64,000 bases of DNA from Ideonella sp. A 288 (GCF_002198735.1 NZ_MWLO01000123.1:1-64000), one strand, 5' to 3'; positions 38,989 through 49,974 are shown, counted from the stretch's first letter. Numbers and translations: made by a program. Notes: generated by a model from the letters alone, not told the origin.

Positions 38989-39123
38989 GCGCAACGGCCG
39001 AACCTCGGCGGCCTGGGCAGTACGGTCGGTCTGGCGTTGACGGCCGACGGCCGACTCCCCCCAATCGGGGGCACTCTTTCAGTGGATTGCCGAACGTGGT
39101 TTGCCGGCGCACGATCGACTTCC

Positions 39124-39354
39124 ATGAGCAACCCTTCGGTGGAGCATCTGGCCCTGGTCGTGAGACTGCAGGGGCTCGCCTTGCGCGAGTTGATGCGAGC
39201 CCTGTCCATCTCTCAGGCGCGGCAATGCTCGGCAGGCCTTCAGGCCAGTGCTTTGGATCTCTTGGCGACCGTCGATCCGTTGGATGCCGCGGCTGAGGAA
39301 CGCTTCAACGTTGAATTGTCTGCATTGAAGGCCGCGCTTCAGAGGGGGCGTTGA
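39124..39354 (+). CDS. Small hypothetical protein
   Basis: 76 residues starting MSNPSVEHLALVVRLQGLAL. It looks like a helical soluble protein (LRELMRALSISQARQCSAGL). No ribosome site is obvious, no family recognised. Listed because composition resembles a real cytoplasmic protein and the frame is free of conflicting genes. Confidence 0.4.
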   Translation: MSNPSVEHLALVVRLQGLALRELMRALSISQARQCSAGLQASALDLLATVDPLDAAAEERFNVELSALKAALQRGR

Positions 39355-39535
39355 CTCGCTTCCCTTTGCTCACCGGCGCGGCTGCGAAGGCGCCCACCTC
39401 CACCACAGGCGATGACAGCGGCAGAGGCTTACCGGTTCGCTGGTTCGGCCGTCAGATCGACTGGCGTGAACGCCTGCATGCCACGGGCTCACCGGGAGCA
39501 TCTGCCGGGCCTCGATGACCTGCGCGCTGCGCAAA

Positions 39536-39626
39536 TGGCGGAGGGAGCGGGATTCGAACCCGCGGGGGGCTGTTAACCCCCACACGCTTTCCAGGCGTGC
39601 GACTTAAACCGCTCATCCATCCCTCC
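39536..39626 (-). tRNA. tRNA-Ser (anticodon GGA)
   Basis: 91 nt with encoded CCA. The acceptor stem GGAGGGA/TCCCTCC, D arm and T arm GGTTCGAATCC are canonical. The long variable arm (GTGGGGGTTAACAGCCCCC) marks a class II tRNA; the anticodon loop CTGGAAA gives GGA, reading UCC/UCU. Confidence 0.97.
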
Positions 39627-39655
39627 GTGCCTACAGGTACGGCAAGCGCAGGATT

Positions 39656-40036
39656 CTAGCCGACAGGATCGAGCGCCATCTCGCGCAGCCACTCCAGCGG
39701 CACGATGTCCAGTGCCCGGGCATGGGTGCTCTCCAGCACCACCGGGGGTGCAAAGCCCGCCGAGTAGGCCTCTTTCCAGCGATGGGCGCACACGCACCAC
39801 CGATCGCCCGGCTGAAGACCCCGGAACCGGAACTCCGGCCGTGGCGTGATCAGGTCGTTGCCGCGCTCGAACTGGTGGTTCAGGAAGGCCAGCGTCATCC
39901 GGGCACAGACCACGTGGCTGCCCAGGTCGTTGTGGTCGGTGCGGCAGCAGCCGTCGCGGGTCCAGCCGGTGAGGGGATCGTACGAGCAGGGCACCAGTGC
40001 CGCGCCGAGGACGTTGAGCGCGTGGTCGATGCTCAT
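39656..40036 (-). CDS. DUF2237 family protein
   Basis: 126 residues. The DUF2237 pattern is intact: NVLGAALVPCSYDPLTGWTR, DGCCRTDHNDLGSHVVCA, GNDLITPRP and FRFRGLQPGDRWCVCAHRWK. The conserved Cys-rich, Asp/His-rich sequence suggests metal binding. Function unknown. The ATG overlaps the stop of the SPFH gene by 4 bp, so it is the last gene of the nfeD-qmcA operon. It lies 30 bp from tRNA-Ser. Confidence 0.88.
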   Translation of the reverse strand: MSIDHALNVLGAALVPCSYDPLTGWTRDGCCRTDHNDLGSHVVCARMTLAFLNHQFERGNDLITPRPEFRFRGLQPGDRWCVCAHRWKEAYSAGFAPPVVLESTHARALDIVPLEWLREMALDPVG

Positions 40037-40959
40037 CGCGCGCTGGCCGCCTTGTTCGGGCCCTGCATCACGGCCATGGCCGTGGCGATCAGCCCGGAAA
40101 CTTCGGTCATGTTGCCGGGGACGATCATCGTGTTGTTGGTGCGGGCCAGGTGGCCGTAGGCGTCGATGGCCTTTTCGGCCACTTTCAACTGCACCGCGTC
40201 GGCACCGCCGGGCTGCTCGATGGCGGCGGCGATCTTGCGGATGGCATCGGCCGTGGCATCGGCCACTGCAGTGATGGCGGCGGCCTCGCCCAGCGCCTTG
40301 TTGATCTCGGCCTGCTTCTCACCCTCGGACCGCGCGATCGAGGCCTCGCGCTCGCCCGTGGCGATGTTGATCTGCTCCTGCCGCCTTCCTTCGGAGGCGG
40401 CAATCAGTGCGCGCTTCTCGCGTTCGGCAGTGATCTGTGCCTGCATGCTGCGCAGGATCTCGGCCGGGGGTGTCAGGTCCTTGATCTCGTAGCGCAGGAC
40501 CTTGACGCCCCAGTTCAGCGCGGCTTCGTCCAGAGCGCTGACGACCGAGGCGTTGATCGAATCGCGTTCCTCGAAAGTCTTGTCCAGTTCCATCTTGCCG
40601 ATCACCGAGCGCAGCGTGGTCTGCGCCAGCTGGGTCACCGCGACGACGTAGTTGCTCGAGCCGTAGCTGGCGCGCATCGGGTCGGTGATCTGGAAGTACA
40701 GGATGCCGTCGACCTGCAGCTGGGTGTTGTCGCGAGTGATGCACACCTGGCTGGGCACGTCGAGCGGGATCTCCTTCAGCGAGTGCTTGTAGGCCACCCG
40801 GTCGACGAAGGGCACCAGGATGTTCAGCCCCGGCCCGAGCGACGCGTGGTACTTGCCCAGGCGCTCGACGACCCAGGCGTGCTGCTGCGGCACGACCTTG
40901 ATCGACCGGACGACGAAAATGCCGGCGACCACCAGCAGGATGAGTGCAACGAGTTCCAT
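40033..40959 (-). CDS. qmcA: SPFH/stomatin-family membrane protein QmcA
   Basis: 308 residues. N-terminal membrane anchor (MELVALILLVVAGIFVVRSI), then the SPFH/band-7 domain (QQHAWVVERLGKYHASLGPG, LKEIPLDVPSQVCITRDN, DKTFEERDSIN) and a C-terminal coiled coil with EREKRALIAASEGRRQEQIN. QmcA-like proteins form lipid-raft-like scaffolds. AGGAG lies 5 nt upstream. Neighbouring nfeD is the classical partner, upstream by 19 bp. Confidence 0.93.
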   Translation of the reverse strand: MELVALILLVVAGIFVVRSIKVVPQQHAWVVERLGKYHASLGPGLNILVPFVDRVAYKHSLKEIPLDVPSQVCITRDNTQLQVDGILYFQITDPMRASYGSSNYVVAVTQLAQTTLRSVIGKMELDKTFEERDSINASVVSALDEAALNWGVKVLRYEIKDLTPPAEILRSMQAQITAEREKRALIAASEGRRQEQINIATGEREASIARSEGEKQAEINKALGEAAAITAVADATADAIRKIAAAIEQPGGADAVQLKVAEKAIDAYGHLARTNNTMIVPGNMTEVSGLIATAMAVMQGPNKAASAR

Positions 40960-40978
40960 GGATGTTCTCCTGATCGGT

Positions 40979-41416
40979 TCAGTGCGGGGCGCGGTCCAGC
41001 AGCAGGCGGTTGCCATCGACGGCTCGCACGACGTGTTCGCCGGGCACTGGGTCGCCGGTCCCGGCGAAGCGGGCGTCCCAGCCGGCACCGCGGTAGCTCA
41101 CCCGAGCGCTGCCGTCCGGCTCCCAGTGCGCCACGTGCACCGGGCTGCCCACGTCGAGGTGGATGTCGCGGTTGGCCGACGCCTCGGCGGCGGGTGGCTG
41201 CCTGCCGCGCCGCACGTGCCAGGCGGCGACGGACCCCCCGCCCACCAGGGCGCCCACCACCAACTGGCCGGTGACGGCCATGCCGGCATGGGCGGCCAGG
41301 GCCGACGCCGCCGCCCCGAGCGCCAGCATCAGCAAGTAGAACGTTCCCGTGGCCAGTTCGGCTGCGACCATCGCGCCGCACACGAGCCACCACCAGGTCG
41401 ATGCACTCCAGTCCAC
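40979..41416 (-). CDS. NfeD-like membrane protein
   Basis: 145 residues from GTG at 41416, preceded by GAGGAG. Membrane spans lie at ~6-22 (WWWLVCGAMVAAELATGTFY), 27-45 and 48-68; an OB-fold domain follows (VGSPVHVAHWEPDGSARVSY, GEHVVRAVDGNRLLL). This is a short-form NfeD of the YbbJ type. NfeD and SPFH proteins act together in membrane organisation. Confidence 0.88.
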   Translation of the reverse strand: MDWSASTWWWLVCGAMVAAELATGTFYLLMLALGAAASALAAHAGMAVTGQLVVGALVGGGSVAAWHVRRGRQPPAAEASANRDIHLDVGSPVHVAHWEPDGSARVSYRGAGWDARFAGTGDPVPGEHVVRAVDGNRLLLDRAPH

Positions 41417-41558
41417 TGCGAACTCCTCACCCCGTTTCGGGACGGCTCCGGCCAGTGTACTGACGCCGCCGTGCCGCAGCACCGTCATGGTCCGGCGCGG
41501 GTTCGCACCTACACTTCCCTTTCCGCTGTTCCGCCGCCCCGTTCCGAGGACCCGATCG

Positions 41559-43814
41559 ATGCTCCGCTTCCATTTCCCCATTGTCATCATCGACGAGGAC
41601 TACCGCTCGGAAAACACCTCCGGCCTCGGCATCCGCGCGCTGGCGCAAGCCATCGAGAAAGAGGGCTTCGAGGTGCTGGGGGCCACCAGCTACGGTGACC
41701 TGAGCCAGTTTGCCCAGCAGCAGAGCCGGGCCAGCGCCTTCATCCTGTCGATCGACGACGAGGAGTTCACACCGGGCCCGGAACTCGATCCGGCGGTGCT
41801 GAACCTGCGCAAGTTCATCGAGGAGATCCGGTTCAAGAACGCCGACATCCCGATCTACCTGTACGGCGAGACGCGCACCTCGCAGCACATCCCGAACAAC
41901 ATCCTGCGCGAACTGCACGGCTTCATCCACATGTTCGAGGACACGCCGGAGTTCGTGGCCCGTCACATCATCCGAGAGGCCCGAAGCTACCTGGACGGCC
42001 TGGCGCCGCCGTTCTTCAAGGCCCTGATGGACTACGCCCAGGATGGGTCTTATTCCTGGCACTGCCCGGGGCATTCCGGCGGCGTGGCCTTCCTGAAGAG
42101 CCCGGTCGGTCAGATGTTCCACCAGTTCTTCGGCGAGAACATGCTGCGGGCGGACGTCTGCAATGCCGTCGAGGAACTGGGGCAATTGCTCGATCACACC
42201 GGCCCGGTGGCCCAGAGCGAACGCAATGCGGCGCGCATCTTCAATGCCGACCACTGCTTCTTCGTCACCAATGGCACCAGCACCAGCAACAAGATGGTGT
42301 GGCACCACACGGTGGCGCCGGGCGACGTGGTGGTGGTCGACCGCAACTGCCACAAGAGCATCCTGCACTCGATCATCATGACCGGCGCAGTGCCGGTGTT
42401 CCTGACGCCGACGCGCAACCACTACGGCATCATCGGCCCGATCCCTCAGAGCGAGTTCACCCGCGAGGCCATCGAACGCAAGATTGCCCGGAACCCGCTG
42501 CTGAAGGGCGTGGACCCGAAGACGGTGCGCCCGCGCATCATGACGCTGACGCAGAGCACTTACGACGGTGTGCTCTACAACACCGAAACCATCAAGGGCA
42601 TGCTCGACGGCTACATCGGCACGCTGCACTTCGACGAGGCCTGGCTGCCCCACGCCGCGTTCCACAAGTTCTATGGCACCTTCCACTCGATGGGAAAGAG
42701 CCGCCCGCGGCCGAACGAGGCCATGGTTTATGCGACGCAGTCCACGCACAAGCTGCTGGCGGGTTTGTCACAGGCCTCTCAGGTGCTGGTGCAGGACTCG
42801 CAGACGGTGAAGCTCGACAGGCACCTCTTCAACGAGGCCTACCTGATGCACACCAGCACGTCGCCGCAGTACGCCATCATCGCCAGCTGCGACGTTGCGG
42901 CGGCCATGATGGAGCCACCGGGAGGCACGGCGCTGGTGGAGGAAAGCCTGGCCGAGGCGCTGGATTTCCGCCGTGCCATGCGCAAGGTGGACAAGGAGTT
43001 CGGCAAGGACTGGTGGTTCAAGGTCTGGGGCCCCGACAAGCTGGTGGCAGATGGCATCGGCCGCGCCGATGCCTGGATCCTCAAGGCCAAGGACAAGTGG
43101 CATGGCTTTGGTGACCTGGCGGCGGGCTTCAACCTGCTGGACCCGATCAAGAGCACGATCATCACGCCCGGGCTGGACATGTCGGGCAAGTTCGCCCCCA
43201 CCGGCATCCCGGCCAGCATCGTCACTAAGTTCCTGGCCGAACATGGCGTGGTGGTCGAGAAGACGGGCCTGTACTCGTTCTTCATCATGTTCACGATCGG
43301 CATCACGAAGGGCCGGTGGAACACCCTGCTCACCGCGCTGCAGCAGTTCAAGGACGACTACGACAAGAACGCGCCGCTGTGGCGCATCCTGCCGGAGTTC
43401 TGCGCGGCGCAGCCCAAGTACGAGCGAATGGGGCTGCGCGACCTGTGCCAGGCCATCCACGAAACCTATGCCAAGGGCGACATCGCGCGGCTGACCACCG
43501 AGATGTACCTGTCGGACCTGCAACCGGCCATGAAGCCCAGCGAGGCCTTCGCGCGCATCGCGCATCGCGACACCGAGCGGGTGGACATCGATCGCCTCGA
43601 GGGGCGCATCACCACGTCGCTGCTGACGCCTTATCCACCCGGCATTCCACTGCTCATCCCAGGCGAACGCTTCAATCGCAAGATCGTCGAGTACCTGCGC
43701 TTCACGCGCGAATTCAATGCCAAGTTCCCGGGGTTCCACACCGACGTGCACGGCCTGGTCGAGGACGACCTGACCGGAGAAGGGCACTACTACGTCGACT
43801 GCGTGCGGGACTGA
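41559..43814 (+). CDS. PLP-dependent arginine/lysine/ornithine decarboxylase
   Basis: 751 residues of the biodegradative (AdiA/LdcI/SpeF) type. The N-terminal flavodoxin-like wing domain (~1-130: HFPIVIIDEDYRSENTSGLG), core with HCPGHSGGVAFL and THKLLAGLSQASQVL (PLP lysine), and TPYPPGIPLLIPGE near the C-terminus are all present. These decarboxylases consume protons under acid stress and make cadaverine, agmatine or putrescine. Substrate cannot be decided from motifs alone. CGAGGA lies 9 nt upstream of the ATG. No antiporter gene is adjacent, which is unlike adiA-adiC or cadA-cadB. Confidence 0.93.
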   Translation: MLRFHFPIVIIDEDYRSENTSGLGIRALAQAIEKEGFEVLGATSYGDLSQFAQQQSRASAFILSIDDEEFTPGPELDPAVLNLRKFIEEIRFKNADIPIYLYGETRTSQHIPNNILRELHGFIHMFEDTPEFVARHIIREARSYLDGLAPPFFKALMDYAQDGSYSWHCPGHSGGVAFLKSPVGQMFHQFFGENMLRADVCNAVEELGQLLDHTGPVAQSERNAARIFNADHCFFVTNGTSTSNKMVWHHTVAPGDVVVVDRNCHKSILHSIIMTGAVPVFLTPTRNHYGIIGPIPQSEFTREAIERKIARNPLLKGVDPKTVRPRIMTLTQSTYDGVLYNTETIKGMLDGYIGTLHFDEAWLPHAAFHKFYGTFHSMGKSRPRPNEAMVYATQSTHKLLAGLSQASQVLVQDSQTVKLDRHLFNEAYLMHTSTSPQYAIIASCDVAAAMMEPPGGTALVEESLAEALDFRRAMRKVDKEFGKDWWFKVWGPDKLVADGIGRADAWILKAKDKWHGFGDLAAGFNLLDPIKSTIITPGLDMSGKFAPTGIPASIVTKFLAEHGVVVEKTGLYSFFIMFTIGITKGRWNTLLTALQQFKDDYDKNAPLWRILPEFCAAQPKYERMGLRDLCQAIHETYAKGDIARLTTEMYLSDLQPAMKPSEAFARIAHRDTERVDIDRLEGRITTSLLTPYPPGIPLLIPGERFNRKIVEYLRFTREFNAKFPGFHTDVHGLVEDDLTGEGHYYVDCVRD

Positions 43815-43904
43815 GCCGTGCCGCTGCGGGCGGGCTGTTCGGCACGGCCACTTGGTCGCGGCGGATGCCGCGCGAGGGCGGTGCCGGCAATTCGAGCGGT
43901 GGGA

Positions 43905-44690
43905 TCAGGCGTCGGGTGCGGCACCGGCCATCTGGCTGAAGCCGCCATCGACGTACATGATCTCAGCGCTGATGCCGCTGGCCAGGTCGGACAGCAAGAA
44001 GGCGGCGGCATTGCCGACTTCGTCGATGGTGATTGCGCGGTGCATCGGCGCGACCGCGGTGAAGCCGCTGAGCAACTTGCCGAAGTCCTTGACGCCGGAT
44101 GCGGCCAAGGTCTTGATCGGACCGGCCGAGATGCCGTTGACGCGGATCGCCCGGCCGCCCAGGCCTTGTGCCAGAAAGCGCACGCTGGCCTCCAGCGAGG
44201 CCTTGGCCAGACCCATCGTGTTGTAGTGCGGCACGTAACGCACAGCCCCGAGGTAGGACAGCGTCAACAGTGATGCGCCGGACCGAAGGCGGGGCAGCGC
44301 AGCCTTGGCCATGGCCGGAAAGCTGTAGGCCGAAATGTCGTGGGCGATGCGGAAGTTCTCGCGCGACAGGCCATCGAGAAAGTCACCGGCGATCGCCTCG
44401 CGCGGCGCGAACGCGATGGCATGCACGAAGCCATCGAACTGATCCCAGTGCTCGCCGAGCTGGTCGAACAATCGAGCGATCTGGGCGTCATCGCCGACGT
44501 CGCAGTCGAACACGAGTGTCGATCCGAACTCGGCTGCAAACTCGGTGATGCGCTCCTTGAAGCGTTCGCCCTGGTAGCTGAAGGCCAGTTCCGCACCTTC
44601 CCTGTGGCAGGCCCGCGCAATGCCGTAGGCGATCGAGCGGTTGTTGAGAATTCCTGTGATCAGCAGGCGCTTGCCAGCGAGAAAGCCCAT
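43905..44690 (-). CDS. fabI: Enoyl-[acyl-carrier-protein] reductase FabI
   Basis: 261 residues, short-chain dehydrogenase. It reduces the enoyl-ACP double bond in the last step of fatty-acid elongation. NADH-binding [44 protein letters not shown] and the catalytic [19 protein letters not shown] (Tyr-x6-Lys) are all seen. Convergent with the decarboxylase gene and divergent from rimP. Confidence 0.95.
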   Translation of the reverse strand: MGFLAGKRLLITGILNNRSIAYGIARACHREGAELAFSYQGERFKERITEFAAEFGSTLVFDCDVGDDAQIARLFDQLGEHWDQFDGFVHAIAFAPREAIAGDFLDGLSRENFRIAHDISAYSFPAMAKAALPRLRSGASLLTLSYLGAVRYVPHYNTMGLAKASLEASVRFLAQGLGGRAIRVNGISAGPIKTLAASGVKDFGKLLSGFTAVAPMHRAITIDEVGNAAAFLLSDLASGISAEIMYVDGGFSQMAGAAPDA

Positions 44691-44765
44691 GGGTCGGATC
44701 CTGTGCGATACGGTGCGGGTGAGGGGCGAGATTCTCGCATGCTCGACTCAGCCCAGGGTTGACCC

Positions 44766-44794
44766 TTGCCGGTACATCTCTTGCAAGCTATAAT
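44766..44794 (+). promoter_or_regulatory. Strong sigma-70 promoter of the rimP-nusA-infB operon
   Basis: TTGCCG (44766-44771), 17-bp spacer, perfect TATAAT (44789-44794). Transcription should start near 44801, about 110 nt before the rimP ATG. A TTGACC at 44759 is also present but at 24-bp spacing. Confidence 0.85.
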
Positions 44795-44819
44795 CATTCT
44801 TTCGCTGTAGAGCCGAATG

Positions 44820-44848
44820 TGGGCGGATTCATCCAGCCCATTTTTTTT
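44820..44848 (+). terminator. Premature intrinsic terminator in the rimP leader
   Basis: Stem TGGGC-GGA / TCC-a-GCCCA with loop TTCA, followed directly by eight T residues. It sits about 20 nt into the predicted rimP-nusA-infB transcript. Competing pairings exist: GCCCA (44836-44840) can pair with TGGGC (44848-44852), and AGCCG (44811-44815) with CGGCT (44856-44860), against CGGC-TTTT-GCCG (44856-44867). This is the layout of an attenuator. Confidence 0.65.
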
Positions 44849-44911
44849 GGGCAAACGGCTTTTGCCGCAAGCACACAGCACCCACAGGTTAGAAGGAACA
44901 CCGCAGTCACG

Positions 44912-45499
44912 ATGAGCTGGCAGTCCGCGATCGATCGAACCGTTCAAGGCCTGGGTTACGACTTGGTCGATGCCGAACGCACGGCAGGTGGGTTGCTGCG
45001 TGTGACGATCGATCGGCTCCCGGGGCGATCGTATCCGACCGGCCCGGGCGAGTCCGTGCTGGTCGAAGACTGCGAGATCGTCACGCGACAGCTGCAGTAT
45101 CTGCTGGAGGTCGAGGCCGTCGACTATGCGCGCCTCGAGGTGTCATCTCCCGGACTCGATCGGCCGTTGCGCAAGCCCGCCGACTGGGAGCGCTTCATCG
45201 GCAGCGACGTCGAAATCGCACTTCGGCAGCCCTTCAATGGACGGCGGAAGTGGACGGGCCGTCTGCTGGCCCGTGACGGCGGTGCCTACAGCCTGGCCTT
45301 GCCGCAGGATCCTCCGCAGCGCAAGACACGGTCCGCCAAGTCTGCTGCGGGCACCGCAGCTGGCGAGACGGTCGAACAGACACTGGATTTCACCCTGGAC
45401 GAGGTGCGCGACGCGCGCCTGGTGCCGGTGATCGATTTCAAGGGGCGCCGCGGCTTGCCGACCGAGGCCCCAACGCAAGACGGAGGTCAGAACCGATGA
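44912..45499 (+). CDS. rimP: Ribosome maturation factor RimP
   Basis: 195 residues, needed for 30S subunit maturation. Family pattern [63 protein letters not shown] and [17 protein letters not shown] Ser/Ala-rich insertion follows [11 protein letters not shown]. An AGAAGGAA site lies ~13 nt upstream, rather far. The stop overlaps nusA by 4 bp. Confidence 0.95.
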   Translation: MSWQSAIDRTVQGLGYDLVDAERTAGGLLRVTIDRLPGRSYPTGPGESVLVEDCEIVTRQLQYLLEVEAVDYARLEVSSPGLDRPLRKPADWERFIGSDVEIALRQPFNGRRKWTGRLLARDGGAYSLALPQDPPQRKTRSAKSAAGTAAGETVEQTLDFTLDEVRDARLVPVIDFKGRRGLPTEAPTQDGGQNR

Positions 45500-46974
45500 A
45501 CCGCGAAATGTTGATGCTGGTCGACGCCATCTCCCGCGAGAAGAACGTCGACCGTGAGGTGGTGTTCGGCGCGGTCGAGGCCGCCCTGGCGCAGGCCACC
45601 AAGAAATTGAATGGCGGTGAGGTGGACATCCGCGTGGCCGTCGACCGTGACACGGGCGTCTACGAGACGTTCCGCCGCTGGCTGGTCGTGCCCGATGAGG
45701 CCGGCCTGCAGAACCCCGACGCCGAAGAAATGCTCAGCGACGCCCTCGACCGCATCGCCGAGATCGAAGTGGGCGACTTCATCGAGGAGCCGATCGAGTC
45801 GCTCCCGATCGGCCGAATCGGCGCCATGGCGGCCAAGCAGGTCATCCTGCAGAAGATCCGCGATGCCGAGCGCGAGACCTTGCTCAACGACTTCCTGTCG
45901 CGTGGCGACAAGATCTTCGTCGGCACGGTCAAGCGCCTCGACAAGGGCGACATCATCGTCGAGAGCGGGCGCGTGGAAGGCCGGCTCAAGCGCAGCGAGA
46001 TGATCCCGAAGGAGAACCTCCGCTCCGGCGACCGGGTGAGGGCTTTCATCGCCGGCATCGACCCCACGGCACGCGGCGCCCAGATCCTGCTGTCGCGGTC
46101 TGCGCCCGGCTTCATGATCGAGTTGTTCGCCCAGGAAGTGCCCGAGATGGAGCAGGGCCTGCTCGAGATCAAGAGCTGCGCGCGCGACGCGGGGTCGCGG
46201 GCCAAGATTGCCGTGGTCTCGCACGACAAGCGGGTCGATCCGATCGGCACCTGCGTGGGCGTGCGCGGTTCGCGAGTCAACGCCGTCACCAACGAACTGG
46301 CTGGCGAGCGTGTGGACATCGTGCTGTGGTCCGAAGACCCCGCGCAGTTCGTCATCGGCGCGTTGGCGCCGGCCAATGTGCAGTCGATCGTCGTCGACGA
46401 AGAGAAGCACGCCATGGACGTGGTGGTCGACGAGGAAAACCTCGCCATCGCCATCGGCCGTGGTGGCCAGAACGTGAGGCTCGCCTCCGAAATGACCGGC
46501 TGGCGCATCAACATCATGACGGCCGAGGAATCGAACGCGAAGCAGGCGGTCGAGAGCGATTCCATCCGGCGCCTGTTCGTCGATAAGCTCGATGTCGACG
46601 AGGAGGTTGCCAACATCCTGATCGAGGAAGGCTTCACCAGCCTCGAGGAAGTGGCCTATGTGCCATTGCAGGAGATGCTGGAAATCGAATCCTTCGACGA
46701 GGACACCATCTCCGAGTTGCGCAACCGTGCCAAGGATGCGCTGCTGACGATGGAAATCGCGCACGAAGAGAATGTCGAAGAGGTGTCGCAGGACCTGCGC
46801 GACCTGGAAGGCCTGAATCCCGATCTGATCGGCAAGCTGGCCGACGGTGGCGTGCACACACGCGACGACCTTGCCGACCTGGCGGTGGACGAACTGGTCG
46901 ACATGACACAGATCGACGAGACCACCGCCAAAGCCCTGATCATGAAGGCGCGGGAGCATTGGTTCACGGCCTGA
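45496..46974 (+). CDS. nusA: Transcription termination/antitermination protein NusA
   Basis: 492 residues. N-terminal RNAP-binding domain, S1 domain ([20 protein letters not shown]), two KH domains ([20 protein letters not shown] and [19 protein letters not shown]), and two C-terminal acidic repeats ([20 protein letters not shown] and [20 protein letters not shown]). The overall length matches E. coli NusA. NusA is known to repress its own operon, which fits the leader terminator at 44820-44848. Confidence 0.96.
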   Translation: MNREMLMLVDAISREKNVDREVVFGAVEAALAQATKKLNGGEVDIRVAVDRDTGVYETFRRWLVVPDEAGLQNPDAEEMLSDALDRIAEIEVGDFIEEPIESLPIGRIGAMAAKQVILQKIRDAERETLLNDFLSRGDKIFVGTVKRLDKGDIIVESGRVEGRLKRSEMIPKENLRSGDRVRAFIAGIDPTARGAQILLSRSAPGFMIELFAQEVPEMEQGLLEIKSCARDAGSRAKIAVVSHDKRVDPIGTCVGVRGSRVNAVTNELAGERVDIVLWSEDPAQFVIGALAPANVQSIVVDEEKHAMDVVVDEENLAIAIGRGGQNVRLASEMTGWRINIMTAEESNAKQAVESDSIRRLFVDKLDVDEEVANILIEEGFTSLEEVAYVPLQEMLEIESFDEDTISELRNRAKDALLTMEIAHEENVEEVSQDLRDLEGLNPDLIGKLADGGVHTRDDLADLAVDELVDMTQIDETTAKALIMKAREHWFTA

Positions 46975-47029
46975 TCGGCCCTGACCACGCCCCGCCCACG
47001 CACCGCAGTTCACGCAAGGAAATTCACCC

Positions 47030-49954
47030 ATGGCCGTGACGACCGTCGCCCAGTTCGCAGCCGAGCTCAACCGTCCTGCCGGGACGCTGCTCGAGCAGCT
47101 GCAGTCTGCCGGTGTCGCGAAGAAGTCGCCCGACGACGCACTGACCGATTCCGACAAGGAACGCTTGCTCGACTACCTGCGCAGCGCGCATGGCACCGGT
47201 GGTGCCGAGCGCAAGAAAATCACGCTGACACGAAAGTCCACCAGCGAGATCAAGCAGGCCGATGCGTCCGGCAAGGCCCGAACCATCCAGGTCGAGGTGC
47301 GCAAGAAGCGCGTGTTCGTGAAGCGTGACGACCTGCCGCCCGGCACCGATCCGGACGTGGCCGCCGCGGCCGAAGAGGCCGCGCTCGTCCAGCGCGAGGA
47401 AGAAGCCCGCGCCCACGCCGAACTGCTGCGCCGCCAGGAAGAAGAGCTGGCCGAGCGGCAGCGGCAGCGCGAAGAAAATGAACGCCTGGCCCGCGAGGCC
47501 GCAGCCGCGGCCGAAGCCGCCGCCAAGGCGGCCGCCGAAGCGGCGGCACGCGAAGCCGCCGAGGCCGCGGCCAAGGCAGCCGCGTCGGCTGCCATCGAGA
47601 AGGCCGCTGCATCCGAATCCACCAAGGCCGCGCCGGCAGCACCGGCCGAGGCCGCACCGGCCACGGCGGCCGCGCCGACGCCTGCCGCCGCGCCGGCACC
47701 GGCACCTGCACCAGCGCCAGCCCCGGTGGAGTCGAAACCCGGCATCCGCATCGTCAAGGCCGGCGAGGCCGAAGCGGCCGAGAAGGCGCAACTGGCGGCC
47801 GTGGCCAAGCGCCGTCAGGCCGCCGAGAGCGAAGCGGCGGCCATCCGGGCGATGATGAACACCAAGAACACGGTGCGCACCGCCCCCAAGAAGCCGGAAG
47901 AGGTCAAGCCGGCTGCGGCGGCCACACCGGCCATCTCTGGCACGATCCACAAGCCGAAGACCGCCCCGGGCGCCACTGCGGCACCGGGCAGCGCCAAGCC
48001 GGGCGACAAGAAGTCGGTCAAGTCCGAGAAGTTGTCTTCGAGCTGGGCCGACGACGCGGCGAAGAAGCGCGCCGCAGCGGGCAAGGGTCGGACCGATTCC
48101 GGTGGTGCCGGTCGTCCTGGCTGGCGTGCGCCTCGTGGGGGCCGCAAGGGCGAACGTGATTCAGGGCAAAGCAACTTCCAGGCACCGACCGAGCAGGTCA
48201 TCCAGGAAGTGCATGTGCCCGAGACCATCAGCGTGGCCGACCTGGCCCACAAGATGTCGGTCAAGGCCGCCGAGGTCATCAAGCAACTGATGAAGCTGGG
48301 GCAGATGGTCACCATCAACCAGCAACTCGACCAGGAGACCGCGATGATCGTGGTCGAGGAAATGGGCCACAAGGCCTTCGCCGCCAAGCTGGACGATCCG
48401 GACGCGTTCCTCGAAGAAGAACACGTCGCCACCGAAGGCGAGAAGCTGCCGCGTGCGCCGGTGGTCACCATCATGGGCCACGTCGACCACGGCAAGACCT
48501 CGCTGCTCGACTACATCCGCCGCACCCGTGTGGCGGCGGGCGAGGCGGGCGGCATCACGCAGCACATCGGCGCCTACCACGTCGAAACGCCGCGCGGCAT
48601 GATCACCTTCCTCGACACCCCGGGCCACGCAGCTTTCACCGCGATGCGTGCCCGTGGCGCCACCGCCACCGACATCGTCATCCTGGTGGTCGCCGCCGAC
48701 GACGGCGTGATGCCCCAGACCAAGGAAGCCATCGCCCACGCGAAGGCCGCCGGGGTGCCGATCGTGGTGGCCATGAACAAGATCGACAAACCCGGTGCCA
48801 ATCTGGAACGCCTGAAGGGCGAACTGGTGGCTGAAAGCGTCGTTCCCGAAGATTTCGGCGGCGACACACCGTTCGTTCCGGTGTCGGCCAAGACGGGCGA
48901 GGGCATCGACGGCCTGCTCGAGCAGGTGCTGCTGCAGGCCGAGGTGCTGGAACTGGCTGCGCCGGTCACATCGCTGGCCAAGGGCCTGGTCATCGAAGCC
49001 AAGCTCGACAAGGGCCGCGGTCCGGTGGCCACGGTGCTGGTGCAAAGCGGCACGCTGCGCCGCGGCGACGTGGTGCTGGCGGGTTCGAGCTTCGGCCGGG
49101 TTCGCGCCATGCTCGACGAGGACGGCAAGGCCACGCAAGAAGCGGGTCCGTCGATCCCGGTCGAGATCCAGGGCCTCACCGAGGTGCCGCAGGCCGGCGA
49201 CGAGTTCATGGTGCTGTCGGACGAGCGCCGCGCCCGCGAGATCGCCACCTTCCGCCAGGGCAAGTACCGCGAGGTCACGCTCAACAAGCGCCAGGCCGCC
49301 AAGCTCGAGAACATGTTCGAGAACATGGGCGAGGGCCAGGCCCAGACGCTGGCGCTCATCGTCAAGGCCGACGTGCAGGGTTCGCAGGAAGCGCTGTCGC
49401 AGTCGCTGGTCAAGCTCAGCACGCCCGAGGTCAAGGTGCAGATCGTGCACGCGGCCGTCGGCGGCATCAGCGAGAGCGACATCAACCTGGCGATCGCCTC
49501 CAAGGCCGTCATCATCGGCTTCAACGTGCGTGCCGATGCCAATGCGCGCAAGCTGGCCGAAGGCAACGACGTCGACATCCGCTACTACAACATCATCTAC
49601 GACGCGGTCGACGAAGTGAAGGCGGCCATGACCGGCATGCTGGCGCCCGAGCAGCGCGAAGAGATCATCGGCGGGGCCGAGATCCGCACGGTGTTCGTGG
49701 CCAGCAAGATCGGCACGGTGGCTGGTTGCATGGTCACCGCCGGCCTGGTCACGCGCAACGCGCGCTTCCGCCTGCTGCGCGACAACGTGGTGATCTATAC
49801 CGGCGAGATCGAGTCGCTCAAGCGCCTGAAGGACGACGTGCGCGAAGTCAAGGAAGGCTTCGAGTGCGGCATCAAGCTGAAGAACTACAACGACATCGCC
49901 GAGGGCGATCAGCTGGAGTTCTTCGAAGTCAAGGAAGTCGCACGAACGCTGTAA
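47030..49954 (+). CDS. infB: Translation initiation factor IF-2
   Basis: 974 residues. The N-terminal IF2-N module ([20 protein letters not shown]) is followed by a very long Ala/Glu/Pro-rich linker (~100-330), then the IF2-N2 module and the GTPase core: G1 [26 protein letters not shown] and [10 protein letters not shown]. Domains II-IV complete the protein. Starts 55 bp after nusA. The linker length accounts for the size being larger than E. coli IF2. Confidence 0.97.
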   Translation: MAVTTVAQFAAELNRPAGTLLEQLQSAGVAKKSPDDALTDSDKERLLDYLRSAHGTGGAERKKITLTRKSTSEIKQADASGKARTIQVEVRKKRVFVKRDDLPPGTDPDVAAAAEEAALVQREEEARAHAELLRRQEEELAERQRQREENERLAREAAAAAEAAAKAAAEAAAREAAEAAAKAAASAAIEKAAASESTKAAPAAPAEAAPATAAAPTPAAAPAPAPAPAPAPVESKPGIRIVKAGEAEAAEKAQLAAVAKRRQAAESEAAAIRAMMNTKNTVRTAPKKPEEVKPAAAATPAISGTIHKPKTAPGATAAPGSAKPGDKKSVKSEKLSSSWADDAAKKRAAAGKGRTDSGGAGRPGWRAPRGGRKGERDSGQSNFQAPTEQVIQEVHVPETISVADLAHKMSVKAAEVIKQLMKLGQMVTINQQLDQETAMIVVEEMGHKAFAAKLDDPDAFLEEEHVATEGEKLPRAPVVTIMGHVDHGKTSLLDYIRRTRVAAGEAGGITQHIGAYHVETPRGMITFLDTPGHAAFTAMRARGATATDIVILVVAADDGVMPQTKEAIAHAKAAGVPIVVAMNKIDKPGANLERLKGELVAESVVPEDFGGDTPFVPVSAKTGEGIDGLLEQVLLQAEVLELAAPVTSLAKGLVIEAKLDKGRGPVATVLVQSGTLRRGDVVLAGSSFGRVRAMLDEDGKATQEAGPSIPVEIQGLTEVPQAGDEFMVLSDERRAREIATFRQGKYREVTLNKRQAAKLENMFENMGEGQAQTLALIVKADVQGSQEALSQSLVKLSTPEVKVQIVHAAVGGISESDINLAIASKAVIIGFNVRADANARKLAEGNDVDIRYYNIIYDAVDEVKAAMTGMLAPEQREEIIGGAEIRTVFVASKIGTVAGCMVTAGLVTRNARFRLLRDNVVIYTGEIESLKRLKDDVREVKEGFECGIKLKNYNDIAEGDQLEFFEVKEVARTL

Positions 49955-49974
49955 GGCGGATTTGCCCTCACCCT

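Noticed and set aside
39009-39120. Short hairpin CCCCC/GGGGG after the SRAP gene as a terminator
   Set aside because: Only a five-pair stem and a weak T-rich follow-up; too little to list as a feature.
47400-48000. Ala/Glu/Pro-rich stretch as a tandem DNA repeat
   Set aside because: This is the normal long linker of IF-2; the bases are biased but not periodic.
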